DNA of 64,000 bases from Cristatella mucedo. Its lineage: Eukaryota > Bryozoa > Phylactolaemata > Cristatellidae. The position numbers and the translations under genes were made by a program. The notes under the pieces are model-generated. The model made no database searches. It saw only the letters and a list, made by a program, of their open reading frames with translations, and had not been told where the DNA came from. Below are positions 33,766 through 46,904 of the stretch, one piece after another (within the stretch, counting starts at the first letter, position 1; every line of letters begins with the position of its first letter). The stretch is from positions 15,001 through 79,000 of the forward strand of contig WPIO01000227.1 of assembly GCA_009760855.2 (NCBI GenBank), given 5' to 3'.

Positions 33766-36700
33766 ATATGCTGTGAGCTGCCGCAAACTCCTGCAAGCAG
33801 CCGCAAGCATCTGTTAGCTTTAGTGAGCTGCCGAGAGTTGTCTCGCTATTCCTTCATCCGTTGCGAGCTGCCGTGACTAGCCACAAGCCACCGCAATCTG
33901 CCGCGAGTTAACTCAATCTTTCTCAAACTATCCTGAGCATCCGAGAACTGCTGTGACTTGCTGCGAGCTGCAGTGAGCTGCAAAGAGCTACAACGAGCTG
34001 AAAGTAGCCGCCAGCTACTGCAAGCTGCGGTGAAATGTTGCGAGTTGTTTAGATCTACCGTGATCTGTCGCGAGCTACGGCGAGCTTGTGCATGTTGTCT
34101 TATCGTTCCCTGACCTTTCGCGAGCTAACGCTTGCTGCCGTTAGCTGCTCCAAGCTGTCGCGAGATGCCACAAGCTCCTGGGAGTAGCAGCGAGCTACTG
34201 CAAGCTTCGGTGAGCTCCCGCGAGTTTTCTCGACCTTCCTTCATCTGTTGCTAGCTGTTGCGAGTAGCCACGAGCTACCGAAAGGTGTGAAGAACTGCCA
34301 CAAGTTGAATTGGTATTAAGGAACCTGCCGCGAACTGCTGCGAGCTGCTGAGAGTCGTAGAGAGGTGTTGCAAGCCGCCACCAGCTGCTGTGAGCTGCCG
34401 CTAGCTACCCGAGCTGCAGTAAGCTGCCACGAGCTCCAGCAAGCTCCCGCAAGCTCCCGCAAGCAGATGCTCGCTGCCGTAAGCTGACGCGAGTAGCAGC
34501 GATCTGCTGCAAGCAGCCGCGAGCTGACGCAACTTCTCGCGATGTGCTGCAATCTGCCGCAAGCTGCCGTAAGCGTCCATGAGCTGCCGTTACCTGCTGC
34601 AACCTCCCGGGAGTAGTCACTAGAAACCGCATGCTGCAAAGACCTGCCGCAAGTTGTCTTGGTCCTAAACAACCTGCCGCAAGCTTCTGCGAGCTGCTTC
34701 GAGCCGTAGAGAGGCGTCACGAGCTGCCACCAGCCGCTGTGAGCTGTCGCTAGCCACCGAAAGCTAGTGTAACCTGATCGGAGCTCCAGCCAGCGCCAGT
34801 GAGCTGCAGCTAGCTACCGTAAGCCGTAGTGTTGCTGGGATGTGCCGCCAGTTGCCTTCATCTTCCTCCCGCTTTCATATGCTTTCGAAAACTGCCGTAA
34901 GCTACCATGAGCTTCCATGACCTGCCGCGACCTGCCGCAAGCTGCCCCGAGCTGCTGTCACGTGCAGCAAGCTCCAGCGACCTCCCACAAGCTACAGATA
35001 GCTGCTTTAAGCTGCCGCGCATTGCTGCGATGTGCCGCCAGTTACATATATCGCCTGCGCGCTTTCATGTGGTTATGCTAGGGGCCATAAGATACCGTAA
35101 GCTTGCATGGGCTGCCACTAGATGCTGCGAGCTGCCGAAAGCTGCCGCGAGAATCCGCGTAGTAACACAAGCTGCGAATAACTGCTGCGAATGGTGTAAT
35201 CTTTTTTGATCAGCCACGAGCGGACGCGAGCTGCCACGAGCATTAGAGATGTGTCACAAGCTGCAGCAAGCAGGCCCGAGTTGCTATAACGTGCCGCTAG
35301 CTCCAGCTAGATCCCGGGAGCTGCAGCTGCTAGCTGCTGTAATCTGCCGCTCCAAGCTTCTGAGAGCAGCTTGGAGCGGCGGCTGGCTGCCGTGAACTAC
35401 CATGAGCTGCCACGAGCTGCTTCGAGTAGCCGCCTGCTACAGCAAGCAGCGCACAAATGCCGCAAGTTGTCTCTATCTTAGTCGATCTGCCGAAAACTGC
35501 CGCCAGCTGTGGAGTAGTGTCAAGAGCTCCCGCAATGCGCTGCAAGCTGTTTAGAATTCCGGTGATCTTCCACGAGCAGCCGCGAGCTGACGCGAGTTGC
35601 AGCGATCTGCTGCTATCTGCCGCGAGCTGGATTAAGCTTCCATGAGCCACCGCAAGCTACTGCAAGCTGCCGCGACTAGCCGCTTGCAACCGCAAGCTGT
35701 GAAAAACTGCGGCAAGTTGATTTGGTCTTAAACGAGCTACCGCGAGCTGCTGCAAGTCGTAGAGAGGTGTCACGAGCAGCCACCAGCAGCTGCGACCTGT
35801 CGCTAGCTGGGCAGAGCTCGTGTAAACTGCTCCGAGCTCCATCGAGCTCCAGCAAGCTCCATCCAGCTACCGAAAGCTGCAGCTAGCTGCCGTAAGCGGC
35901 CCCGTGTTGCTGCGATGTGCCGCAAGTTGTCTTGATCTTCTGCTGACTTTCATGTGCTAAGGCAAGCGGCCGTAAGCTGCCGTAAACTTCCATGAGCTGC
36001 CGTGAGCTGCTGTGAGCTGCTTTGAGCTGCAGCGAGGTTCCGCGAGAAGCCGCATAGTACAGCAAGCTGCGAAAAACTGCTACGAATTGTCGCGTTATGT
36101 TTTGATCTGCCGCGAGCTGTACAGGGGTGTATCGAGCTGCCGCCAGCTGCTGAAAGGGGCTGCCGCTAGCTGCCCCAAGCTGCTGTAACATGCAGGAACT
36201 CCAGCGAGCTCCCGCAAGTTGAGGATAGCTTCTATAAGCTGCCGCGTGTTTCTGCGATGCGCCGCTGATTGTGTACATGTCCGTGCATTTTCATGCATTC
36301 CCGTAAGCTACCGTGAGCTTTCATGAGCTGCCGCGAGCTGCTGAAAGCTGCCGCGAGAACCCGCGTAGTACCACAAGCTACGAAGAACTGCCGCAAGTGA
36401 TGTAATCTTTTTTGATCCGCCACGCGCTGACGCAAGCTGCCACAAGAGATGGAGAGGTGTCATGAGCTGTGGCAAGCTGGCCCGAGCTGCTGTAACGTGC
36501 CGCAACCTCCAGCGAGCTCCTGAGAGCTGCAGCTAGCTGCTCTAAGCTGCCGCTCCGAGCTTCTAAATGCTGCATTGAGCTGCCGATGGCTACTGTGAGC
36601 TTCCATGAGCAGCCTCGAGCTGCCGCGTGTAGCCGTCTGCTACAGCAAGCTGACACAACTGCCGCAATTTTCTCTATCTTATTCGATGTGCCTCAAACTG

Positions 36701-38071
36701 CCGCGAGGTGTGGAGAGGTGTTGCAAGCTTTCGCAATGTGCTGCGAGCTGTTGAGAATTTCAGGAATCTTCCACGAGCAGCCGTGAGATGAAGCAAGTTG
36801 CTGCGATCGGCTGCGATCTGCCGTAAGCTTCCATAAGCTGCCTTAAGGTACTGCAAGCCGCCGGTAGTAGCTACTTGCAACCGCAGGCTGTTAAGAACTG
36901 CAGCAAGTTGACTTGGTCTTAAAGGACATGCCGCTAGCAGCTGTGAATTGCAGTAGGCCGTAGAAAAGTGTCGCGAGCTGCCGCGAGCTGCTGCGACCTG
37001 ATGCTAGCTGCCCGAGCTCCTGTATGCTGCTTTGAGCTCCGGCGAGCTCCGGCAAACTGCTGCTAGCTGCCATAGGCTGACGCGAGTAGCAGCGATATGC
37101 TGCAAGCCACCGTAAGCTTCCATGAGCTGCCGTAGGCTACTGCAAAATGGTGCAAGTAGCCACTTGCAACCGCAATCTGCAAAGACCTGCCGCAAGTTGT
37201 CTTGGTCTTATATAACCTGCCGCGAGCGGCTTGGAGCAGCCGCTAGCCGCCCAGAGCTGCTAAGTGTAAGCTGCTGCGAGCTCCAGCGAGCTCCTGCAAG
37301 CTTCATAGAGCTCCTTCAAGCTGCAGCTAGCTGCCGTAAGCTACCGCGTGTTGCGGCGATGTGCCGCCAGTTGTCTTGATCTTACGCTCTCTTTCATGTG
37401 CTTACGAAAGCTGCCGTAAGCTGCCGTTACCTTCCGTGTGCTGCGGCGAGCTGCGGCGAGCTACTGTGAGCTGCCGCAAGCTTCCGAGTAAAGCTGCTTT
37501 GTACCGCAAGCTTCGGAAAACGGCTGCGAATTGTCGCGTTGTTTTTTGACCTACTGCGAGCTGTAGAGAGGTGTCACGAGCTGCCGCCAGCTGCAGAGAG
37601 GAGCTGCCGCTAGCTGCCCCGAGCTGCTGTAACATGCAGCAAGCTCCAGCGAGCTCCCGGAAGTTACAAATATCTTCTGTAAGCTGCCACGTGTTGCTGC
37701 AATATGCCGCTAATTGTGTACATCTTCCTTGCAATTTCATGTGCTTACGCTGGGTCCTGTAAGCTACCGCGAGCTTCAATTAGCTGCTGGGTGCTGCCGC
37801 TAGCTTCCGCGAGAAACCGTGTAGCACCACAAGCTGCAATAAACTGCCACAATTGTGGTAATATTTTTTTATCTGCTACGAGCTGACGCGAGGTGCTGCG
37901 AACGTTAGAAATTTGTCGCGAGCTACGGCAAGTCGCTTTGAGCTGCAGTTAGATGCTGCGAGGTCCACCGAGCTCCCGAGAGCTGCAGCTAGCCGCTGCA
38001 AGCTGCCGCGAGCTGCCATAAGCTGACGCTATATATAAGCTATATAGTATCATATATAGTATATATATATA

Positions 38072-38113
<42 letters not shown>

Positions 38114-38127
38114 TACATATATACATA

Positions 38128-38177
<50 letters not shown>

Positions 38178-39830
38178 GCAGTATATATAGCTATATAGTA
38201 GCAGCACTATATAGTAGCAGCGCTAAATAGTAGCAGTGATCTGCTGCGACCTGCCGCAAGCTGCCGTGAGCTTCCATTAGCTGCCGTGAAGTACTGCAAG
38301 CTGCCGCGTGTAGCCACATGCAACCACTAGCTGCGAAGACCTGCCGCCAGTTGCCTTGGTCTTACACGACCTGCCACAAGCTGCTACGAGCTGCTGCGAG
38401 CCGTAGAGAGGGTTCGCAAGCTGCCAGCAGCTGCCGCGAGCTGCCGCTAGCTGCCCAGAGCTGCTGTAGGCTGCCGCTAGCTCCAGCGAGCTAACCCCGA
38501 GAGTTGTGGTATTCTTTTTTGATCTGCCGCTAGCTGACGCGAGCTACCGCGAGCGTTAGATAGGTGTTTTGCCAGCTTATGCCTGTTTCTCCGAGCCGCT
38601 GTAACATGCCGCAAACTTCACCGAGCTCCCGACAGCTGCAGCTAGCTGCTGTAAGCTGTCGCCTGTTGCTGCGATGTGCCGCCAGTGGTCTTGATCTTCC
38701 GCTAGCTTTCACGTTGTTTCGCAAACTGCCATACGCTACCGTGAGCTTTAATGAGCTGCCGCAAGCTGCCGCGAGCTGCCGCAAGCAGCTGCGAGCTGCC
38801 GCTAGCATCTGTGAGAATCAGCGTAGTACCACAAACTGCAAATAACTGCCGCTAGTTATTGTAATCTTTTTTGATCTGCCGCGAGCTGACTCGAGCTACT
38901 GCGAGCGATAAGGAGGTATCGCGAGCTGCCGCCAGCAGCTCCGAGCTGCAGTACTATGCCGCGAGCTCTACCGAGCTCCCGAGAGCAGCAGATAGCTGCA
39001 GTTAGGTACGGCTCAGTGCTCCCGGGAGCTGCTTTGAGCTGCCGCCAGCTGCCGCGAGCTTCCATGAGCTGCAGCAAGCCGCCGCGAGAAGCCGAACGCT
39101 ACCGCATGCTGCACAGAACTGCCGAAAGGTGTCTCTGTCTGTTATTTCATTTGCTGCAAACTGCCTCGAGAAATGGAGAGGTGTCTCGAGCTCCCGCAAT
39201 GTGCTTCGAGCTGTTTAGAATCGCAGCGAAATTCCACTACCAGCCTCGAGCTGACGCGAGTCACAGAGATCTGCTGCGATCTGCCGCAAGTTGCCGTAAG
39301 CTTCCATGAGCTGCCCCGAGATACTGCAAGCTGCTGCCAGTAGCCGCTTTCAACCGAAAGCTATTAACATTTACCACAAGTTGTCTTGGTATTAAGAGAG
39401 CTGCCGCCAGCTGCTGCGGGCTGCATCAAGCCGTAGAGAGGTATCGCGAGATGCCACGAGCTGCTATGAGCTGCCGTTAGCTGCCCGAGCTGGTGTAAGC
39501 TGCTGCGAGCACCAGCAAGCTCTCGCAAACTAAAGCTAGCTACCCTATGCTGCCGTGTGTTGCTGCGATATGCCGATAGTTGTCTTGATCTTGTGCCGGC
39601 TTTCATGTGCTTACGCAAGCTACCGTAAGCTGAACTAAGCTTGAAAGAGCTGCCAAAAGCTGCTGGTATCAGCCCCAAGCTGCTGGGAGCAGCGGCAAGC
39701 TTCCACTAGTAGCCTCGTAGTACCCCAAGCTGCTAAGAAGTGCTGCAAGTTGTTGTAATCTTTTTTGATCTACCGCTAGCTGACGCGAGCAGCCGAAAGT
39801 GTTAGAGAGGTGTCAGGAGTTGCCGCTGTG
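33766..39830 (+). repeat. Satellite B, plus orientation, irregular higher-order structure
   Basis: Decamer-based repeat as above. Longer motifs recur irregularly: ttgtcttgatctt followed by a tttcatgtgctta segment (near 35935, 37375, 38690 and 39580), and a ttttttgatctgcc plus agaggtgt segment about every 300-700 bp. These indicate overlapping higher-order units of mixed lengths rather than one clean period. No gene, RNA gene or transposon was recognised here. Confidence 0.85.
38028..38215. repeat. (TA)n-rich microsatellite
   Basis: About 190 bp dominated by TA dinucleotides with atagta interruptions, inside satellite B and flanked by tatatagtagcag-type transition copies. Such a tract is self-complementary and can extrude hairpins. 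Confidence 0.95.
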
Positions 39831-41221
39831 AACTTTCGCATGATGCGTCCAGCTACTCCGTACTTTCGCAAGAGGCCGTATCAATTCGCCTGATGGCCAG
39901 AGCAGCTGCGAACTGTCGCGGTCTGCTGCGAGCTACCGGAAGCTGTGGCTAGCTGCCACAAGGTGTCTCGTTCTTCCGAAATCATCCGCAAGCTGATGCG
40001 TGTTGGAGCGTTCTGTTGCGGTCAGCCGCAAGCTTCTGTGAGCTTTCGCATGCTGCGTCCAAATACTGCTTGCTTGCACAATTTTCCGCAATAGGCCGTC
40101 GCCATTCGCCTGATGCCGGGAGCTCCTGGGAACCGCAACGGTCTACTGCGAGCTACTGCAAGCTGCCTTGAATTGTCTCGATCTTCCGGGATCTTCGGCG
40201 AGCTTACGCCTGTTGGGGCAATCTGCTGCTTGCAACTACAAGCTGTCGCGAGCTGCAACGAGTTGTCTAGATCTCCTGAGATCTTTCACAGGCTGATTCA
40301 TGTTGAAGCGTTCTGTTTTGGTCGGCTCGAAAGTTTCCGTGACCTTTCGCATGCTGTGTCCAGCGACTACGTGCTTCCTCAATCTCCCTCAAGAATCCGT
40401 CATCATTCGCCTGATGCCGGGAGCTGCTGCGAACCGCTACGGTCTGCTACGAGCTACCAAAAGCTGTGACGAGCTGCCACGAGTTGTCTCAATCTTCCGA
40501 GATCTGTGGCGAGATGATGCGCTTTGCAGCAATAGGCTGCGTAATACACAAGCAGTGGCGAGCTGCCTGAGTTTTCTCGTTCTTACGAGATATTTCGTGA
40601 ACTGACACGAATTGAAGTGTTAGGTTGCGATCAGCCGCAAGGTTCTGTAAGGTTGTGCTTGCTGGGTCTAGCTACTGCCTGCTTCCGCAATCTTCTGCAA
40701 TATGCCATGGCTAATCTTCTAATGCCTGGAGCTGCTGCTAGCTACTACGGTCTGCTGCGAGCAACCGCAAGATGCAGCGAGCTGCCTCCAGTTGTCTCGA
40801 TCTTCCGAGATCTGCTGCGAGCTAATGCGAATGTAAGGGTTCTGTCGAGGTCAGCCGAAAGCTTCTGTGAGCTTTAGCATGCTGCATCAAGTTACTGCAT
40901 GCTTTTGCAATCTTCTGCAAGAGGCCGTGGTCATTCGCCAGATGCCGGGAGCTGCTGCAAACCGCTACGGTCTGCTGGGAGCTATCGAAAGCAGCAGCGA
41001 GCTGCCCTGTGTTGTCTTATTCTTCCAAGATCTTTCGCGAGCTAAAGCGCATTGAAGCGTTCTTTTGTGGTCAGCCGGCAGCTTCTGTGAGTTTACGCAT
41101 GCTACGGCGTGGGGCTGCGACCTACCTTGATTTGCCACAAGCAGCTGTGACCATCCTCGAGACAGCGGGAGCTGCTGTGAACTGCCGCGGTCTGCTGCGA
41201 GCGATCACAAGCTGCAGCGAG
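39831..41221 (+). repeat. Satellite B subfamily with ~220-300-bp units
   Basis: A distinct subfamily of plus-oriented satellite B. The landmark gatgccgggagctgctg occurs near 39896 (diverged), 40113, 40411, 40720 and 40942. The segment gagctttcgcatgctg recurs near 39830, 40035, 40330, 40640, 40865 and 41085. The spacing alternates between about 205-225 and 296-310 bp, as if a ~220-bp unit were sometimes extended by about 80 bp. Confidence 0.75.
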
Positions 41222-44200
41222 CGTGACAGCTCGTCGGTGCCCACCGTAGTTTGCCACATACACCTGCATTTTGCAGCGGCTAACGACAGCTCGCAGCAGC
41301 TTGTGGTAGCTCGCAGTAGATATCAGCAATCGACGTTAACCCGCAGCTGACTCCGGAGGATCAAGATATCTCGTGGCAGCTTGTCGGAGCTTGCAGTTGC
41401 TCGTCGCATATAACTGCATTTTGCATGAGCTAACTGCAGCTAGCCGCAGCTTCTGGTGGGTCCCAGTAGATAGCGGCAAAGCACGTATGCCCGCAGCTGC
41501 CTCCGAAAGTTCGAGACATCTCTCGGCAGCTCGCAGGAGCTCACCGCGGCTCGCAGCACATACATGTATTTTGCGGGAGCTAACGGCAGCTCGCAGCAGC
41601 TTGTGGTAGCTCTCAGTAGATTGCGGCAACATACGTCAGACCGACGCTGACTCCGGAAGATGGAGAAAGCTCGTGGCAGCTCGTCGGAGCTCGCCATAGC
41701 TCACCACATAAACCTGCATTTTGCGGCAGGTGATGGCAGCTCGCCGAAGCATGTGATAGTTTGCCGTAGATTGCGGCAGCTCCCGTCAGCCTACAGCTGA
41801 GTCCGGGACAACGAGACATCACATTGCAGTTTCTCGTAGCTTGCCGAATATCGCGGAATATACATGTATTTTTTGAGAGCTAACGGTAGCTCGCTGCAGC
41901 TTGTGGTTGCTGGCAGTAGACTCCGGCAATGCACGTAAGCCGGTAGCTGGCTCCGGAAGATCAAAACATATCGCGGCAACTCTCGGAGCTAGCCGTAGCT
42001 CTCAGCATATGCCTGCGTTTTTCGGGAGCTAACGGCAGCTCGCCGTAGCTCATGGTAGCTCGAAATTGATTCCAGCAACGTGCGTCGGCCCACAGCTGAC
42101 TACGGAAGATCGAGACAGCTCCTGGCAGCTTGTCGGAGCTCACCGTAGCTCGCCACCTATACCCGCATTTTGTAGCAGCTATCCGCAACTTGCTGCAGCT
42201 TGTGGTAGCTTGCATTAGATGGCGGCAACGACTGTCAGGATACAGCTGATTCCAGAACATCGAGACATCACATTGCAGTTTCACTGAGCTTGCCATAAAT
42301 TCCAGCATATACCCGCATTTTGCGGGAGCTAACGGCAGCTTGTTGCGGCTTGTGGTAGCTGGCAGTCGATTCCAGCAACGGGCGTCCGCCCCCAGCTGAC
42401 TCCGGAAGATCAAGACATCTCTTGGCAGCTCGTCGGAGATCGCCGTAGCTTGAAGCATATACCTTCATTTTGCGGCAGCTAACGTCAGCTCCCAGCAGCC
42501 TAAGGTAGCTCCCAGTAGATTCCTGCAACGAGCGTCAGCCCCTAGCTGACTCCGGATGATCTAGATATTTTGTGGCAGCTCGTCGGAGCTCGCCGTAGCT
42601 TGCAGCATATACCTGCATTTTTCGGGAGCTAACAGCAGCTTGTCGCAAGTAGTGGTGGATTGCAGTAGATTCCGGCAACGGGCGTCAGCCTGCAGCTGAC
42701 TCCAGAAGATCGTGACATCTCGTGGTAGCTTGTCGGAGCTTGCACTCGCTCGTAGCATATACGTGCATTTGGCGGGAGATTACGAAAGCTAGCCGCAGCT
42801 TCTGATGGCTCCTAGTAGATTCCGGCAAGGCGCGTTAGCACGCAGCAGACTCTGGAATATCGAGACAGCTCGTCCCAGCTCACAGCAGCTTGAAATAGCT
42901 CTCAGCAGACTGTGGAAACGGGCAACAGCTCGCAGCAGATTTCGAAAGATTGAGACCACTGGAGGCAGCTAGACGCAGCATGGAAAAGCACATGGGAAGT
43001 ATGAAAAAGAAAGCAATACTTATGAGGCCTATTGCAACACACCTTTTACACTTGCATTAGTTCTCTACAGATCTCGGTACACGGAGACAACTCGTGGCAG
43101 CACGTCGGAGGTTGAAGTAGCTCGCTGCAGATACCTGCATTTAGCTGCAGCTAACCACAGCTTGTGGTAACAGGAAGTAGATTTTGGCAATGCACGTCAG
43201 CCAGCAGCTATTTCCGAAAGGTCGATACGTCTTGTGGCAGCTTATCGGTGCTTGCCGTTGCTCGCTGCTTATGCGTGCCTTTTCGCTTGAGCCAACGGCA
43301 GCTCGCCGCAGCTTGTGGTACTGGCAGCAGATCGGGGCAATTTGCGTCAGCCCTCAGCTGACTCCTGAAGATCGAGAAAGCTCGTGGCAGTTCGTCGGAG
43401 CTCACCGTATGTCGCCAAGTATACCTGCATTTTGCGGCAGCTAAGGGATGCTCGCAGCAGCTTGTGGTAGCTCACAGTAGATGGCGGCTACGAGCATCAG
43501 CCTACATCTGAATCCGGAACATCGAGATATCACATTGCAGCTTCTCGAAGCTTGCAGTCAATCACAGCATATACCTGAATTTTTCCGGAGCTTACGGCAG
43601 CTCGCTGCAGCTTTTGGTTGCTCGCAGGCTAATACGCGAGTCAGCCTACAGGAGACTCCGAAACATCGCGACATGTCATTGCAGCTTATCAGAGCTTGCC
43701 GTCGCTCACAGCATATCCCGGCATTTTGCAGAAGCTAACGGCAACTCACTACAGCTTGTGATAGCTTTAAGTAGATTGCAGCAACGAGCCGCAGCTGGCA
43801 GCAGACTCCGGACGATCGAGAAATCTTGTGACAGCTAATCGGAGCTCGACAGCTCTCTCAGCATATACATGCATTTCGCTGAAGCTAACGGCAGCTCGCC
43901 GCAGCTTTTAGTAGCTCCCAGTAGATTTCGGTAACTAGCGTCAGCCCGCAGCTGACTTTGGAAGATCTTGACAGCTCGTGGCAGCTCATCGGAGCTCGTC
44001 GTAGCTCCCAGCATATACCTGCATTTTACGGGAGGTAACGGTAGCTAGCCACAGCTTGTGGTAGCTGGTACTAGATTCCGGCAAAGTGCATCAGCACACA
44101 GCTGATACCGGAAGATCGAGACATGTAGCAGCTCATCCGAGCTCGCCGTAGCTCACAGCATATACCTACATTTTTCGGAAGCTAACTGCAGCTCGAAGCA

Positions 44201-46903
44201 GCTTGTGGTAGTTCGAAGTTGATTGCGGCATTGCGCTTAAGCCTACAGCTGACTCAGGAACATCGAGACATCTCATTGCAGCTTGTCGGAGCTTGCCGTC
44301 GCTCGAAGCATATACCTGCATTTTTCGGAAGATAACGGCAGCTCGCCGAATCGTGTGGTAGCTCGCAGTAGACTCCGGCAATGTATGTAAGCTCGCAGCT
44401 GACTCCGGAAGATCAAGATATCTCGTGGAAGCTCGTTGGAGCTAGCGGTAGCTCATAGCATATATCAGTATTTTTCGGGAGCTAATGGCAGCTCGCCGCA
44501 ACTTGTGGTAGCTCGCAGGAGATTTCGGCACCGAGCATCAGCCCGCCACCTACTCCGGAAGAACAGGAAAGCTCATGGCAGCTCGTCGTAGTACGCCGCA
44601 TATACCAGAATTTTGCGGCAGCTAACTGTGGCTTACCACAGCTTGTGGTAGCAGGCAGTAGATTTCGGCTACTCACGTCAGCCTGCAGCTGACTCCAAAA
44701 CATCGAGACATCTCATTGCAGGTTTTCGGAGCTTGACATCTCTAGCATCGTATATCTGCATTTTGCAGAACCTAACGGCAACTCGCGGCAGCTTGTGATA
44801 GCTTGCAATAGATTGTGGAAACGTCCGTCGGCCAGAAGCAGACTCCGGAAGGTCAATGCATCTTGTGGTAAGTTGTCAGAGCTAAAAGTCGCTTGACGCA
44901 TATACCTTTATTTTGCGGCAGCTAACGGCAGCCCCCAGCAGCTTGTGGTAGCTCGAAGTAGATTGCAGCAACGCCCGTCAGCCCACAGCTGACTCCGGAG
45001 GATCGGGACATATCGCGGAAGCTTATTAGTGCTTGCCGTTGCTCACTGCTTATGCATGCATTTCGCTCGAGCTATTGGCAGTTTGCCGCAGCTTGTGGTA
45101 CTCGCAGTAGATCGTGGCAATGAGCGGCAGCCCTCAGCAGACCCCAGAAGATCGAGAAAGCTCGTGGCAGCTCGTCGGAGCTTACCGTAGCTCGGTAAAT
45201 ATACCTGCATTTTGCTGCAGCTAACGGCAGCTCGCCGCTGCTTTCGGTAGCTCCCAGTAGAAGGCGGCAACGAGCGTCAGCCTACATCTGACTTAAGAAC
45301 ATTGAGACATCACATTGCAGCTTCTCGGAGCTTGCCGTCAATCGCTGCATAGATCTTCATTTTTCGGGAGCAAACGGCAGCTCGCTGCTGCTTGACGTAG
45401 CTCGCAGTTGATTCCCGCAACGGGCGTCATTCCCCAGACTCTGAAAGATCGAGAAATCTCGTTGCAGCTCGTCGGCGCTCGCTCTAGCTCGCAGCATATA
45501 CCTGCACTTTTTGGGAGCTAACTGCAGCTCGCCTCAGGTTGTGATGGCTGGCAGTAGATTCCTGCAACGGGCGTCAGCCAGCAGCTGACTCTGGAATATC
45601 GAGACAGCAGATCAGATTAGAGATCAACGTAGCTCACCGCATATACCAGCATTTGCAGCAGCTAAAGGCTGCTAGCCGCAGCTTATGGTAGCTCCCAGTG
45701 GATTGCTCCGACGAGCATCACCCTGCAGCTGATTCCGGAACATCGAGACATATAGTTGCAGCTTTTTGGAGCTTGACATTGCTTGCAGCATATACTTACG
45801 TTCGGTGGGAATTAACGACAGTTAGCCTCGGCTTCTAATGGCTCCTAGTAGATTGCGGCAACGCCCGTCAGCCCGCAGCCAACTCTGGAAGATCGTGACA
45901 GCTCGTCGGAGCTTCCTGTAGCTCGCAGCATATAGCTGCATTTTGCGGAAGCTAACGGCAACTCGCCGCAGGTTGTGGTGGATCGCAGTCGATTCCCGCA
46001 ACGGGCGCCAGCCAGCAGCTGACTCCGGAAGATCAAGACGTCTCGTGGCAGCTTGTTGGCGCTTGCAGTTGCTTGTAGCATATAGTTGCGTTTGGTGGAA
46101 ACTAACGACAGCTAGCCGCGGCTTCTGATGGCTCCTAGTAGATTACGGCAACGCACGTCAGCTTGCGGCAGACTCTGGAAGATCGAGAAATCTCATTGCA
46201 GCTTCTCGGAGCTAGCTGGAGCTCCCACCATATACCTGCATTTATTCGGGAGCTAACGGTAGCTCCCCGCAGCTTATGGTAGCTTGAAGTAGATTCCGGC
46301 AACGTTCGTCGGCCCACAGCTGGTTAGGGAAGATCATGACAGCTCGTGGCAGCTCGTCGGCGCTAGTTGTAGTTCGCTACATATACCAGCATTTTGCGGC
46401 AGGTAACGGCAGCTTCCAGCAGCTTGTGGTAGCTCGAAGTTGATTACGGCAGCTACCATTAGCCTACAGCTGACTCTAGAACATCGAGATCTCTCATTGC
46501 AGCTTTTCGGAGCTTCCCGTTGCGTGCTGCATATACCTGCATTTTGCAGGAGCTAACGGCAGCAAGCAGCAGCTTGTGGTAGCTCGCAGTTCATTGCGGC
46601 AGCTCCCGTCAGCCTACAGCTGACTCCGGAACATCAAGACATTGCATTGTAGCTTCTAGAAGCTTGCTGTCAATTGCAGCATATACTTCCTTTTTACGGG
46701 AGCTAACGGAAGCTCTCCGCTGCTGGTGGTAGCTCACAGCAGATTTCCGCAACGAGCGTCAGCCCCCAGCTGATACCGGAAGATCAAGACATCTCGTGAA
46801 AGCTCGTCGGAGCTCGCCGTAGCTCGCAGTAGATAACTGCATTTTTTGGGAGCTCACGGCAGCTAACTGCAGGTTTTTTGGGGCTCGCAGTAGATTTCTG
46901 CAA
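41222..46903 (-). repeat. Satellite B derivative, regular ~150-bp satellite
   Basis: A homogeneous tandem array in minus orientation. The landmark cagctgactccggaagatc recurs near 41350, 41510, 41647, 41802, 41950, 42100, 42248, 42398, 42547 and 42697 and onward, with a spacing of about 148-152 bp, so there are about 36-38 copies. Each unit also has a catatacctgcattttgcgg segment. It is clearly derived from the 10-bp unit (about 15 decamers). The array is disturbed only around 42850-43180. Confidence 0.92.
42985..43085. other. Non-satellite segment inside the 150-bp array
   Basis: About 100 bp (starting gaaaagcacatgggaagtat and reaching agatctcggtac) without decamer structure. It interrupts the 150-bp satellite. 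It has no long open frame, no terminal repeats and no recognisable family. It could be a remnant of a short insertion. Confidence 0.5.
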
Positions 46904-46904
46904 C

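Noticed and set aside
29185-46903. Dozens of Ala/Ser/Arg/Cys-rich open frames on both strands
   Set aside because: All are readings of the 10-bp unit in three phases and none has a distinct domain.
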